Shown: positions 1 to 8,669 of the stretch, in pieces | Layout: every line of letters begins with the position of its first letter | Position numbering within the stretch: position 1 is the first letter of the stretch | Origin: Emiliania huxleyi CCMP1516 | Taxonomy: Eukaryota > Haptophyta > Isochrysidales > Noelaerhabdaceae | Direction: 5' to 3' | NCBI RefSeq assembly: GCF_000372725.1 | Contig: NW_005199314.1 | Span: forward strand, 1-64,000 | DNA: 64,000 bases | The notes under the pieces: model-generated | What the model was told of the DNA's origin: nothing | The model's input: only the letters and a program-made list of their open reading frames with translations | Databases searched by the model: none | Program-made: the position numbers and the translations under genes

Positions 1-2
1 AA

Positions 3-659
3 TTTGAGCGATTTGCCGACGAGGAGGAGGTGGAGGCACTGCTCAGCGCGGGTGAGGCGGTGGGTTTCAAGCAGTCGGCGATTAGGAACCGCGGCACACT
101 CGCTTCCAACGACACCCGGCGCACCAGCACGAGCGCCTTTCTGCCAGAGCGCAAGCCGGGCGGCAGGAGCAGCGCGGACGCGGACCCGATTGAGCGGTTC
201 GTGCGGAGGGTGGAGGAGATTACGGGCATCACACGCGAGCGGCACGAGCGGATGCAGGTGGTGCGGTACGAGGCGGGCCAGTTTTACCGGCCGCACCACG
301 ACTCGTCGCCCTTCTCCATCAACCGATCAGTGCACAACCGGGTGGGTGCCGGTCGCATCCTCACCGCATTCCTCTACCTCAGCGACGTGGCCGAGGGTGG
401 CCGGACGCGCTTCCCAAAGGTGCCCGACGACGCGGCGCGAACCAAAAAGCCTGCGCGGGCGCCATTCCTGAGCTTCCAGCCTCGCCGGGGCACGCTGCTG
501 CTCTGGCCCAACGCGCTGGACGACGACCCGTGGACCAACAACGCGTTCGCGGAGCACGAGGCGATGGCGGTCGACGAGGGCGTTAAGTACGGTGCCAACC
601 TTTGGCTGCTGCAGTACCCCGACGCGCTCGTCATCAAATCATGGGGGCTGGGCAAATGA
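3..659 (+). CDS. Prolyl 4-hydroxylase catalytic domain (2OG-Fe(II) oxygenase), 5' partial
   Basis: The reading frame is open from the window edge, so the gene starts upstream; it stops with TGA at 657-659. It is the C-terminal catalytic part of an alpha-type prolyl 4-hydroxylase, which hydroxylates proline in secreted proteins using 2-oxoglutarate, O2 and Fe(II), normally in the ER or Golgi. The iron ligands are visible: HHD (near nt 294-302, in YRPHHDSS) and the distal His in FAEHEAM (nt 555-557). The 2-oxoglutarate-binding Lys follows in GVKYGANLW. The linker YLSDVAEGGRTRFP is the usual strand before the distal His. The product contributes hydroxyproline, the acceptor used by the arabinosyltransferase at 20.3-22.6 kb. 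Family assignment is firm; substrate is inferred. Confidence 0.92.
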   Translation, partial: FERFADEEEVEALLSAGEAVGFKQSAIRNRGTLASNDTRRTSTSAFLPERKPGGRSSADADPIERFVRRVEEITGITRERHERMQVVRYEAGQFYRPHHDSSPFSINRSVHNRVGAGRILTAFLYLSDVAEGGRTRFPKVPDDAARTKKPARAPFLSFQPRRGTLLLWPNALDDDPWTNNAFAEHEAMAVDEGVKYGANLWLLQYPDALVIKSWGLGK

Positions 660-996
660 GCGGAAGAGCATCGGAAAGCGGGGCACGGAGCGACGCTGGC
701 GCCACGCCCGCTTCGCCGCACTCGCAGATCGCGCGCGCGCCGCCTTGCCTTGCGGCTTTGCGACTCCCACTTTTATTGTTTGGTACGAGTATGCTTCTCT
801 ACACCAATGAGGTTGGAATCTCTCTAGCAACCCCAGGAACAGATCACAGATCACCCCAGGAAGCGCGCGCGAAACACACGGGAAGGTGCTTGCTTTTTCA
901 GAGTTGTCAGGGACCGCCCGACACAAAACGCCCACACCATCGCCGCAGGCACCGCCACCATCGCCCCGCTCACAGCGCTCGCCACGTAAAATCGTA
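660..996. other. Intergenic stretch
   Basis: No convincing coding frame, repeat or structured element. It probably holds the 3' UTR of the hydroxylase and the promoter of the next gene. Confidence 0.5.
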
Positions 997-1929
997 ATGG
1001 CCTGGTGCTTCCCGCTTGGCGTCCATTGTCTGCTAGGCTCATGCGAACCCACCGGCGTCTTGATCTGTCACGGATCCCTTGCACGCTATTGGCGCTGCGG
1101 CCAGCACTTTCGTAGCTGCTGCAAATGTCTCTTTTGCCTATGCACCCCGTACCTCGTGCTGCTGGTTCTCATCATCTTCGTGATACCTCCTCCTACTCCT
1201 CCATGCATAATCAAGTATGCTGGCCCAAATGACATTCACCCGGTGATGGCGTCATATGCGGACCTGGAGCTGGAGTCCCATCAGCTGGACTTATTGCCTA
1301 GCGACGTGCTTGATAAGTGCACGGTGGTCGCTTATAATCAGAGCGCTGGTCACGATCGCGGGTTCTTTGTTGTGGGTGTCTACCCTGCCGACGCCATCGG
1401 GCCAACCATCAACCCCGAAGCCTCTTTCGACTGTCGCGACAAGAGCCAAGGCTGGGACGAGATTAGCGGGTATGCGGGGCGAGTCTGCGGGGCGAGGGCA
1501 TTGGAAGGGGCGTGCTGGGAGGAAAGGGAGCAGGCGACAATGCAACAGGAGTGCGCGTACACCTGCAACCTGTGCGACTCCGCACTGAAAGAAGCGGGGG
1601 TCGCGCTCGAAGCGGGGGCCTTGGTGCTCGAGCATCCCAAGGAGGAGTGGGCCTGGGAGCTGGCGGCGCTGGCGGCGCTGACGGAGCTGGCCCGTTTAGA
1701 AGCGGCGGTGTCCCGCCAGCTAAATACGACCAGCTCGCACCTCGAGACCGAGGCCGGCGCGGCAAAGGTCGGAGTGGCTGCCGGAGTGGCTGCCGCGAGT
1801 GGCATGTATTTGGCTGCCGCGACCTTTGCTGCCGGAGTGGCTGCCGCGATTATTCTCGTCGCGGCGGCGGTCGGCAGTGCGGTGCTTGCGGCGCTCAGGG
1901 CCCGGCGGCCGACACTGGTGTTGGTGTAG
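997..1929 (+). CDS. ShKT-domain membrane protein
   Basis: 310 aa from ATG 997 to TAG 1929. Residues about 44-64 form a hydrophobic segment after a Cys-rich N-terminus. An ShKT (SXC) domain lies at about 146-193 with six cysteines (146, 164, 173, 186, 190, 193) in the family spacing, including the ACW and CAYTCNLC parts. An Ala/Val-rich hydrophobic stretch near the C-terminus (about 262-298) is a probable second membrane segment or a tail anchor. ShKT domains are disulfide-bonded extracellular modules and in plants and algae often sit at the C-terminus of prolyl 4-hydroxylases. Finding a separate ShKT protein 340 nt downstream of such a hydroxylase is therefore suggestive, either of a functional pair or of a split gene. 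Its molecular role is unknown. Confidence 0.75.
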   Translation: MAWCFPLGVHCLLGSCEPTGVLICHGSLARYWRCGQHFRSCCKCLFCLCTPYLVLLVLIIFVIPPPTPPCIIKYAGPNDIHPVMASYADLELESHQLDLLPSDVLDKCTVVAYNQSAGHDRGFFVVGVYPADAIGPTINPEASFDCRDKSQGWDEISGYAGRVCGARALEGACWEEREQATMQQECAYTCNLCDSALKEAGVALEAGALVLEHPKEEWAWELAALAALTELARLEAAVSRQLNTTSSHLETEAGAAKVGVAAGVAAASGMYLAAATFAAGVAAAIILVAAAVGSAVLAALRARRPTLVLV

Positions 1930-2242
1930 GGAACCGCGCCCGAGCGCGCCGAACGACCCAACAATGCGTGTCGCCAAGCTCTCACTGTATGGTTAAAGAG
2001 AATTTCTTCATTCTTGCACATTGATGGAGAGTGAGCGGCCGAAAAACTTCTGGGTCGCCTGTGCCGTGCCTGTCGGCTGTGAGAGCTAGATGACGACGTC
2101 GACGACACACGCTCGAGCGACACACAGTCACACACAATCTCACAAGACACTCAGCCAGCTGGGCTGCCACACATCCCGAGCCGCGTCATACCATACCCCG
2201 CAAAAAGTCCGAACCCAGCTTTGTCGTTGTTTGCATGCGACG

Positions 2243-3916
2243 ATGGCAGCGCGCAAGATGATCGGGCGCTGCGTCTCCGTGTACTGGCCCGAAGACGAGC
2301 GCTACTACGATGGCATCATCGTGTCATATGCGTCGACGCGCAACGGCGACCGCATCCACATCCGTTATAGCGACGGCGAACTCCTGCCGATTGGAGAGGG
2401 CGAGACGCTGCACTTCCCAAATGATGCGGACAAGACATATCCTGCGCCCCGCCACACGGACAAGACATATCCTGCGCCCCGCCACACTGCCGCGGGCCGC
2501 AAGCGTGCTGCTCCCAGCGAGGTCAGCACGAGTAACGCGCCCAAGCCCGACGCGCCGGAGAAGCCCAAAAAGAAGGCGAAGCTCAAGCCATGCGACCCTG
2601 AGGCGCACCGCAAGATCAGCGTGAAGAGCGAGCGCAATGTCGAGCTCTTCTACCGCTACCTGCATCGCCGCATGTGCGTGCGGCTCCAGATGGATCGCGA
2701 CAAGGCACGTCCGCCTCTCGCGACGGTCCTGGGTGTGGGTGTGACGCTGCCCGTGCCGCACGATCCCGTGCTCGCCCTTGCAACGACCGGCAACGCCTAC
2801 CGCCACCTCGATACGGGCACGCTGACGCTCGGCTCTGACGTCAAGGCCGCCCTGGTGGAGCATGGGCGCACACAAGGCAGCAGCGACTACTTTGCGGGCG
2901 CGCTGATGGCGTGCCTGGTCGACATGAGCGGCATCAATGCCTCTGTCCTCCGCCAGGGGCTGCAACTGCCCAGGTGGGAGCATGCTGCGCCGGGCGAGCG
3001 CGTCCTCGAGTACCCGTGCACCCTGGAGGAGCTCGCTCAGCTCAGGCGCTTCATCGGCGCGTACCAGAAGAAGCAGCAGAAGGCGGGATTCAAGGGCACC
3101 AAGCTCTTTTCGGATGCGGGCTTCCAGACGCAGGGCTTCCGGTGGATCGAGTACCTTGCTCAGTGGCTGCGCCCGGCATCGAGCAGCGAGGCGTCTGCTG
3201 ATCCGGCGGCGTGCTGCCGCTTTGCTGAGGTTGCGGCCCAGGTGCGTGACAGCAGCACGTGGCAGGAGGCGAATCTCACGGTCCAGACGCTGCCGGGGGT
3301 GGGCGGCTACACGGGCGCGCAGGCTCTGCTCCAGGTCCTTTACGGGGTCTTTGGAGGGGAGGTGGCCGCGTGCTTCACGCCCAGCTTCGCCGAGGCCTCG
3401 ATGCGCGACTGGTGCGCGTACGGGCCTGGCCCGGTGTCCTCGTGCAACAAGCTCTTCGGCACGGCCGACGGCGAGACTCTCGCGGGCATCCGCTGGCTGC
3501 AGGAGCACCAGCAGGAGCGCTTCGCAACGTACGGTCTGGATTTCCCGTACCTTCAGCAGGCGGACGGCACGCCGCGGCTACTTGCCGCGTGCGACCTCGA
3601 GCACTCGCTCTGCTACTTTTCGCGCTACCTCAGCGCGCGCGCGAGCCTCGGCGCCGCCGGCGCGGAGGCCCTCAGCCGCGCGATGCCCGCGGGCTTCCGG
3701 CTCTATCGCATCGGCAAGCTGCAGGGCCTGAGCGCCGCCAAGGTCTGGGAAGACTTTGACGCGCATCGCGATGCTGGTGCGGGAGGGGGTTTGGGCGCAG
3801 GCCCGACGACGCCAAGCTGCAGAAACGAGCTTTTAGTGCTTATGAGCATAAGCACTGGATTCTCATGCGCGCGGAGCGCGCCGGTGCTCTACCCGGACAC
3901 GCGCGGAGCGCGCTAG
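2243..3916 (+). CDS. Tudor-like plus 5-hmdU DNA kinase helical-domain (HMUDK_hel-like) protein
   Basis: 557 aa from ATG 2243; an upstream in-frame ATG at 2090 adds a low-complexity His/Thr leader, so 2243 is preferred because the first domain begins there. Residues 6-58 form a Tudor/agenet-like domain (GRCVSVYWPEDERYYDG). Residues 63-82 are a tandem DKTYPAPRHT duplication, followed by a basic linker. Residues about 125-470 match, from memory, the helical DNA-glycosylase-like domain of phage hypermodification proteins (HMUDK_hel / glutamyl-putrescinyl-thymine pyrophosphorylase type). Its marks are DPVLALATTGNAYRHLD (174-190), LPGVGGYTGAQ (350-360), CAYGPGP (391-397) and CDLEHSLCYFSRY (450-462). 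The tail after about 530 is repeat-derived. It is convergent with the transposase at 4063-7788. A role in recognising or processing modified DNA bases is inference only. Confidence 0.75.
   Translation: MAARKMIGRCVSVYWPEDERYYDGIIVSYASTRNGDRIHIRYSDGELLPIGEGETLHFPNDADKTYPAPRHTDKTYPAPRHTAAGRKRAAPSEVSTSNAPKPDAPEKPKKKAKLKPCDPEAHRKISVKSERNVELFYRYLHRRMCVRLQMDRDKARPPLATVLGVGVTLPVPHDPVLALATTGNAYRHLDTGTLTLGSDVKAALVEHGRTQGSSDYFAGALMACLVDMSGINASVLRQGLQLPRWEHAAPGERVLEYPCTLEELAQLRRFIGAYQKKQQKAGFKGTKLFSDAGFQTQGFRWIEYLAQWLRPASSSEASADPAACCRFAEVAAQVRDSSTWQEANLTVQTLPGVGGYTGAQALLQVLYGVFGGEVAACFTPSFAEASMRDWCAYGPGPVSSCNKLFGTADGETLAGIRWLQEHQQERFATYGLDFPYLQQADGTPRLLAACDLEHSLCYFSRYLSARASLGAAGAEALSRAMPAGFRLYRIGKLQGLSAAKVWEDFDAHRDAGAGGGLGAGPTTPSCRNELLVLMSISTGFSCARSAPVLYPDTRGAR
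3836..3855. repeat. Perfect 9-bp hairpin
   Basis: GTGCTTATG, a 2-nt loop (AG), then CATAAGCAC. The half CATAAGCACTGG recurs at about 8680-8691, beyond the third gene of the block. It may be an element-specific terminator or a subterminal motif. Confidence 0.6.
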
Positions 3917-4022
3917 CTGGACACCGCGGCACGCGCGGAGCGCGCTAGCTAGACACACACGCGCGGAGCGCGCTGGCTAGATACCGCGCGGAGCGCGCTG
4001 GCACCTATGTGCGCGGAGCGCA
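3867..4022. repeat. Cluster of GCGCGGAGCGCGC palindromes
   Basis: Six copies of a CGCGC-GGA-GCGCG hairpin core, spaced about 25-33 bp, lie between the convergent 3' ends of the Tudor/HMUDK gene and the transposase gene. The same core recurs after the third gene (8460-8526) and in front of the ankyrin gene (32305-32352). The 5-bp stem and GGA loop suggest structured 3' ends or a mobile palindrome; which is not determined. Confidence 0.8.
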
Positions 4023-4062
4023 CCACGGTAGAGTCTAGACACATGAAGACAGTCTGTTGCAG

Positions 4063-7000
4063 TCAGTTGTGGCCACGCGGCATCGGCCTGACGTCGTAGC
4101 ACTCGGCTGGCAGACGCTGTGTCTCTGCCTTCTTCCGCGTCATGACCAGACCCCGCTGCAGCGAAGCTCCAATGCCGCCCCTCTGTGCACGTGACCTGTC
4201 GTTGTGGTGAAAGCGGTCTTCCCAGTTGAGCCCGCCCCAGTTCTCGAGCGCACGGTTGATGAAGGGCACGGCGACGGGATGGTACGGCTGGGGCGCGTTC
4301 CACGCGATCACAGCCTCCTCAGTTGCAGTGACCCAGTTGCCCTGGCGGTCGCAGCGGTCCCACACACCGCCCATGCCCTCCACAACAGCCTCACACATTG
4401 ACTTTGTAGCCATGTGCGTCCAGAGGTAGAGGTAGTTTTTGCAGCAAGAGTAGAAGCGGGCGTCGGTGAATACAGTTTTCATGATGACGGTGCTGCTGGT
4501 CGCGCGGTTCCAGGATTGAAAGCCTGGCCGAGGTGCCCACTCGGTGAGCAGCTTAGACAGCATGACGAACTCTCTCCAGACAACACTAAATGCCGGCATG
4601 TCGTCGACAGCTCCTGGATCAGCGCCACCGCCGCCGCCGTCGGTAGCAGGGCTGGGAGCAGCGGGGCCAGCAGCAGGGCTGGCAGCGGCGGGGGCGACAT
4701 CATACGTCTGCCCCGGGTCGTAGTTGTCATCGTCAAACTGGCCGAGGGAATCGGCGGCAGCGGCAGGGGGCGGGGCGGCGGGAGGGGCGGCGGGAGGGGC
4801 GGCGGGGGGGGCGGCGGCGGGGGGGGCGGCGGCGGGGGCAGCGGAGGGGGCGGCGGGGGGGGCAGCGGAGGGGGCGGCGGCGGTGCCCACACGTCGCCAC
4901 TGCATGCTGGGAGCAGCGAGGTAGTGCCACTTGTCAAGGTCGTTTGGCGCCCATCCTCCGTCCCGGCCGACGTCGTCATAGAGCACATGATGTTCATATG
5001 ACGGCGTCCCGGTGCCACCCCCTGAGCGGGCCCGCCAGTCCACAACTTTGGCTGCATACCACCCCTGGTAGTTGCGTGCTGTCCAAAAAACTTCGATGCG
5101 TGACCCAACCAGCTGAAGCGGATCGGCAGCACCGGCAGAGCGCGTGCATAGCCAAGTGTATAGCTTGCGAAGAGGCGCCTTTGCACATTCCTCAGTGCAA
5201 TAGGCGGGATTGCTGATCATCTGCGTGAAGTCGAGGCACTTCGACATTGCAAGAATGTAGTTAGCCTCCACCGTACTCTCTTTCAAGCGAGCACCGAGCG
5301 TTGTGCTGAGCTCTCGGGCGACCTTGGCTAGGTCACGGAAGGCTCGCGTGACTGCCTGAGAAACGTCAACAGCTGGCGAGCCCAAGCGCTCAGACACCCG
5401 ACGGCCACGCAAACAGAGGTCAATCTTCTGCAGCGATGTGCCGTTTGCCGCCCGCACATGAAGCTCCTGCTTGCGGATATCTGGAAGGTGCAGCTGGAGG
5501 AATTCAAATTGATACGTCATCCGAGAGCCGGTTTCTGGAGGTCCGGGGAGCTGAAATGTGGCATTCTCTGCTAGAAGCTGCACAGCCAGCTGCTCCATCT
5601 TGATGACAAACCTCCCCACAGTTGCAGTAGTCTCCCACGGGAGGCGGTTGACAGCCTGAAGATTCAGTGAGAGGTCCTTGACGTGGCGGAGCAAGTCAAT
5701 GATCCCGAAGAGGTGGACCTGGAAGGTAACGGATCGCGCCTGGTTCAGCTTGCTGACGAGGTTACGATCGCTGCTGTTTTCGACACGATCTGCCATGTCG
5801 GCAATAAAGGTGACGAGATTGCCTCCGAAATTTTTGTAGACGCGCCGCTCGGACCACATGAAGCGCGAGTCGCACACATGTCCGATCGCAAAGAAGCGTA
5901 GCATTGGGGCAGCGACACCTGCATACTGCTCCTTTAGCTGCGCGACTGTTTTGCGAACACGATCGTATCCCTTGCCGTAGAGATAGCTGCTCTGCACCTC
6001 ACATACAAAGGCAGCCAAATCTTTCCAGCACGAGTTCGCGCTCCGGACGGTGTTTGCACCGAGCTCGATCCGGTGCGCGCCATCCCAGCGGGAGATGACG
6101 TACTCTGGATTGAGGTTAACAAGTTTGCAGTAGTGCGTCTTGACCTGAAGCCCTGATGCGTGGCCCTCGTTGGCGCTTTGGTACTGGCCATCAAAAGCCA
6201 GACCAGTGGAGGATCTCTGAAGGAGAGAGCGTGAGAGGTTGAGAGGCTTCCCACCAGTGCAAGTGTCTACGAGTATGTTGGCCAGCCCAAGGCCTGTGGA
6301 ATCTGGAGCCTCGAGCACAGAGAGCATGAGGGCCTTCAACTCCCCCTCGATCATCACAATGACCCCGTGCATTTGCCCAGTGACACGCTGCAGCGTGGCT
6401 TTGTCAGCAAGCAAGCAGAAGGGAGGCGGGCGGTCTATGGCTGGCATCACCTTGGTGAGCACTAGCTCAAGGCCGGCGCAGGTGACGGCGTGGAAGGATG
6501 AGCGAAGGTGAGGGACAAACCAGCGAGAGTGGTTTTTTGTCCCAACATCGACACCAATGGTCTGCAGCATGGTGACGCGGCCCTCAAAGGACAGATCGGA
6601 GTCGTGGCATTTGACGCCCTGCAGCGCGACAGAGGCGGAGGGGCGAGCGCGTGTGTGTGTGTATGTGTGTGTGTGCGTGTGTGTGCATGTGTGCGTTCGT
6701 GTGTGTGCAATGCAGTGAGGATGGTGGGCAGTGAGCGGTGCCGGCGCCTGTAGGATCAGCTTACTGATGATGATGCCAGCCCGACGGCGCTCACTAGCAT
6801 ACTGCGACTCGACAACCTCGTGGTGGGAGCACCACTGATGAATCTGGGTCTGCACATGCTGTTTGACTCCAGCCTTAACAGAAAAGAAGGCACGCGCGGG
6901 CCCGAGAGTGGATCTGTTCCTGATGCCTTCAATGACGCCGACGCTTCTCGCGGTCCGAGCCTTCAGAGCCAGCGGCACATAGCTGGAGCTGGCATACTTG

Positions 7001-7788
7001 AAACAGCAGTTGCAAATGATGTCGCCATGCTGCTGATCAAATCGGAATCCCTCAAGCTGGCCAATGTCAAAGCAGTTCTTGCATGCGTCAATCTTTGCAA
7101 AGGGTGCAGCACTTTGGCGTGTTGCGGCGGCGGCGGCCTTTTCCTCTTCGGAGAGATCAAATGCGCGAACAGCGGCGGCCGTCGCAGTCGCGACCTGCTT
7201 TGGAAGGTCAACGAGGACCGATTTCAGTCCCTCCACAATCGCGTCCACCGTAGCAGTAACGGCTCCACTGGCCACAGACTCGGCCTCTCCGAGCGCTGCA
7301 CGCTCGAAAGGGTTGAGCTCAATCTGGGATGAGCCGTCTGGCCTCTGCCGCTTCGAGGAAGGTGGAGCACTCTGAGAGCGGCCGGGCGGCGAGTCGGGCG
7401 GAGGCAGGCGGGCGCGAGTCTGGAGCCAATCCTGGAGACCACCTGACGCGAAGATCGTATTCATCGTCGACTCGACATTGTACAGCTTCTCCTTGAACAA
7501 ATCGAGTACCTCTTTGGGAAGGTCGTCGTCGCGTTGGATGCCGAGAACGGATTTGAGCGCGTCCACGTTGTGATGATACTGAGGAAACACCTCTCGCTGA
7601 GCGGCCATCACCAGGAGAAGGGTGCGCCACATGCCCGGCGACGCCAGTCGCGCTGTCGCGAGCACTTCTCTAATCAAATCGGAAACGTTCGTACGTCGTT
7701 TTTTATGTTCCTTTCGTTCGTTTGCGATATCGAGTGGGCTCAGCTCCCCCCCTTGGGATCGAAGCTTCCACGACCTCGTACCCAACAT
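4063..7788 (-). CDS. hAT-like (ZNF862/KIAA1586-like) transposase with Tudor-like domain
   Basis: About 1241 codons from ATG 7788 to the stop at 4063. Order of parts: basic, Ser/Pro-rich N-terminus; a Cys cluster at about 236-262 (CKNC ... CNCC) like a transposase zinc finger; an RNase H-like core with LLADKATLQRVTGQMHGV (Asp about 462), AFDGQY (Asp about 533) and RWDGAHRIELG (Asp about 569); a Tudor/agenet-like domain at about 885-950 (SRIEVFWTARNYQGWYAAKV); an Ala/Pro tract encoded at 4745-4885; and a conserved-looking C-terminus with WNRATSSTVIM. The in-frame THTHT stretch is best removed as a GC-AG intron (6747-6619, 129 nt, (CA)n-rich). The core resembles animal ZNF862/KIAA1586-type hAT derivatives; a KDZ-type transposase is the main alternative. 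The frame is intact over 3.7 kb, so it may be active or domesticated. Confidence 0.75.
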   Translation of the reverse strand: MLGTRSWKLRSQGGELSPLDIANERKEHKKRRTNVSDLIREVLATARLASPGMWRTLLLVMAAQREVFPQYHHNVDALKSVLGIQRDDDLPKEVLDLFKEKLYNVESTMNTIFASGGLQDWLQTRARLPPPDSPPGRSQSAPPSSKRQRPDGSSQIELNPFERAALGEAESVASGAVTATVDAIVEGLKSVLVDLPKQVATATAAAVRAFDLSEEEKAAAAATRQSAAPFAKIDACKNCFDIGQLEGFRFDQQHGDIICNCCFKYASSSYVPLALKARTARSVGVIEGIRNRSTLGPARAFFSVKAGVKQHVQTQIHQWCSHHEVVESQYASERRRAGIIISKLILQAPAPLTAHHPHCIAHTRTHTCTHTHTHTYTHTRARPSASVALQGVKCHDSDLSFEGRVTMLQTIGVDVGTKNHSRWFVPHLRSSFHAVTCAGLELVLTKVMPAIDRPPPFCLLADKATLQRVTGQMHGVIVMIEGELKALMLSVLEAPDSTGLGLANILVDTCTGGKPLNLSRSLLQRSSTGLAFDGQYQSANEGHASGLQVKTHYCKLVNLNPEYVISRWDGAHRIELGANTVRSANSCWKDLAAFVCEVQSSYLYGKGYDRVRKTVAQLKEQYAGVAAPMLRFFAIGHVCDSRFMWSERRVYKNFGGNLVTFIADMADRVENSSDRNLVSKLNQARSVTFQVHLFGIIDLLRHVKDLSLNLQAVNRLPWETTATVGRFVIKMEQLAVQLLAENATFQLPGPPETGSRMTYQFEFLQLHLPDIRKQELHVRAANGTSLQKIDLCLRGRRVSERLGSPAVDVSQAVTRAFRDLAKVARELSTTLGARLKESTVEANYILAMSKCLDFTQMISNPAYCTEECAKAPLRKLYTWLCTRSAGAADPLQLVGSRIEVFWTARNYQGWYAAKVVDWRARSGGGTGTPSYEHHVLYDDVGRDGGWAPNDLDKWHYLAAPSMQWRRVGTAAAPSAAPPAAPSAAPAAAPPAAAPPAAPPAAPPAAPPPAAAADSLGQFDDDNYDPGQTYDVAPAAASPAAGPAAPSPATDGGGGGADPGAVDDMPAFSVVWREFVMLSKLLTEWAPRPGFQSWNRATSSTVIMKTVFTDARFYSCCKNYLYLWTHMATKSMCEAVVEGMGGVWDRCDRQGNWVTATEEAVIAWNAPQPYHPVAVPFINRALENWGGLNWEDRFHHNDRSRAQRGGIGASLQRGLVMTRKKAETQRLPAECYDVRPMPRGHN

Positions 7789-7978
7789 CCCAGGCGGGAT
7801 CAGCGAGGGACTCTGCACCGGACACCGCCCGGGCACAGGCCCCCTACCCGTCGGACTACGCCTGGACCCCTCACAGAGCAGCCCACGCACAGGTCACACA
7901 CACTCACACACACACACGGAGATTCCGGGCAAGAAGAAATCTTTTTCTGTGCGCGTTGCCGCCTCCTTCTAGGCCACG
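7789..7978. promoter_or_regulatory. Divergent promoter region
   Basis: The 190 bp between the transposase start (7788, minus) and the small Cys-rich gene start (7979, plus) must hold promoters for both. It contains a short (CA)n run at about 7893-7918. No TATA box is evident. Shared control is inferred from spacing only. Confidence 0.45.
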
Positions 7979-8449
7979 ATGGTCGCTCCAGCTCAAATGC
8001 TGGGTAGCTCCATCCAGACGACCCCGGCCGCCATGAAGCAGGCGGTGCTCGACGCAGCCACTGGTGGCATGTCGCCGACATCGAAGGCAAAGTTCATCAA
8101 GTACCACTGCAGCGATTGCGGCGGCGACCTCATGGCTGGCGACGGCCCTGGCACTGACGTTACCGGCGCGTGGCGCAGCATGTCACGCAACAAGCACTGG
8201 ACGAAGCAGAAGCTCGCCGAAGCGAGAGCCACATGGGTGCGGCCGAATGACGAGAAGACAGTCGTCACGGTGTGCACCGGAAGCAGGTGCCGCAAACCAC
8301 TTCTCCCGACAGCGGAGCAGCTCGAGCGGATGCAAGAGCACAGTCTGACGATCAAGCAGGAGAGCGACGCGCGCGCGGCTGCGGCACGGCTCCCAGGCGA
8401 CTTTGTCGATGCCGGCGACATCTTAGATCTGCTCAGGATGGGCATGTAG
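7979..8449 (+). CDS. Small Cys-rich (zinc-ribbon-like) protein of the transposon block
   Basis: 156 aa from ATG 7979. A CSDCGG pair near residue 44 and a CTGSRCRKP pair near residue 98 give a plausible four-Cys zinc site spaced by about 50 residues, with many Lys/Arg between (SMSRNKHWTKQKLAEARATWV). The C-terminus is a charged helix ending in DILDLLRMGM. I do not recognise a family. It is transcribed away from the transposase across a 190-bp gap and is followed at once by GCGCGGAGCGCGC palindromes, like the other two genes of the block. It is therefore likely to be an accessory protein of the same element. Confidence 0.65.
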   Translation: MVAPAQMLGSSIQTTPAAMKQAVLDAATGGMSPTSKAKFIKYHCSDCGGDLMAGDGPGTDVTGAWRSMSRNKHWTKQKLAEARATWVRPNDEKTVVTVCTGSRCRKPLLPTAEQLERMQEHSLTIKQESDARAAAARLPGDFVDAGDILDLLRMGM

Positions 8450-8459
8450 CGCCCAGAGA

Positions 8460-8526
8460 CACGCGCGGAGCGCGCCGCTGCAGAACACGCGCGGAGCGCG
8501 CCGCTGCATGGGTAGGCGCGGAGCGC
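8460..8526. repeat. Second GCGCGGAGCGCGC palindrome cluster
   Basis: Three copies directly after the small Cys-rich gene. Two more copies, in opposite orientation, lie at about 8636-8668, so the two groups face each other across about 110 bp. Confidence 0.75.
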
Positions 8527-8669
8527 CGCCACTCGAGATTGGGCCTGTGGGTGGGCCGATTGGTTCCTAGCGTGTGAGTCAAACTCTTAATAGAAATCGC
8601 ATCTAGCCCTCCACAACCCTCAAAATTTTCTTCGGGGCGCGCTCCGCGCGCGGCGCTCCGCGCCTACTC

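Noticed and set aside
2090-2242. Upstream ATG of the Tudor/HMUDK gene
   Set aside because: Adds only a His/Thr/Ser-rich stretch with repeat character; the domain begins right after ATG 2243.
4414-5001. Plus-strand poly-Gly frame
   Set aside because: Antisense to the Ala/Pro tract of the transposase.
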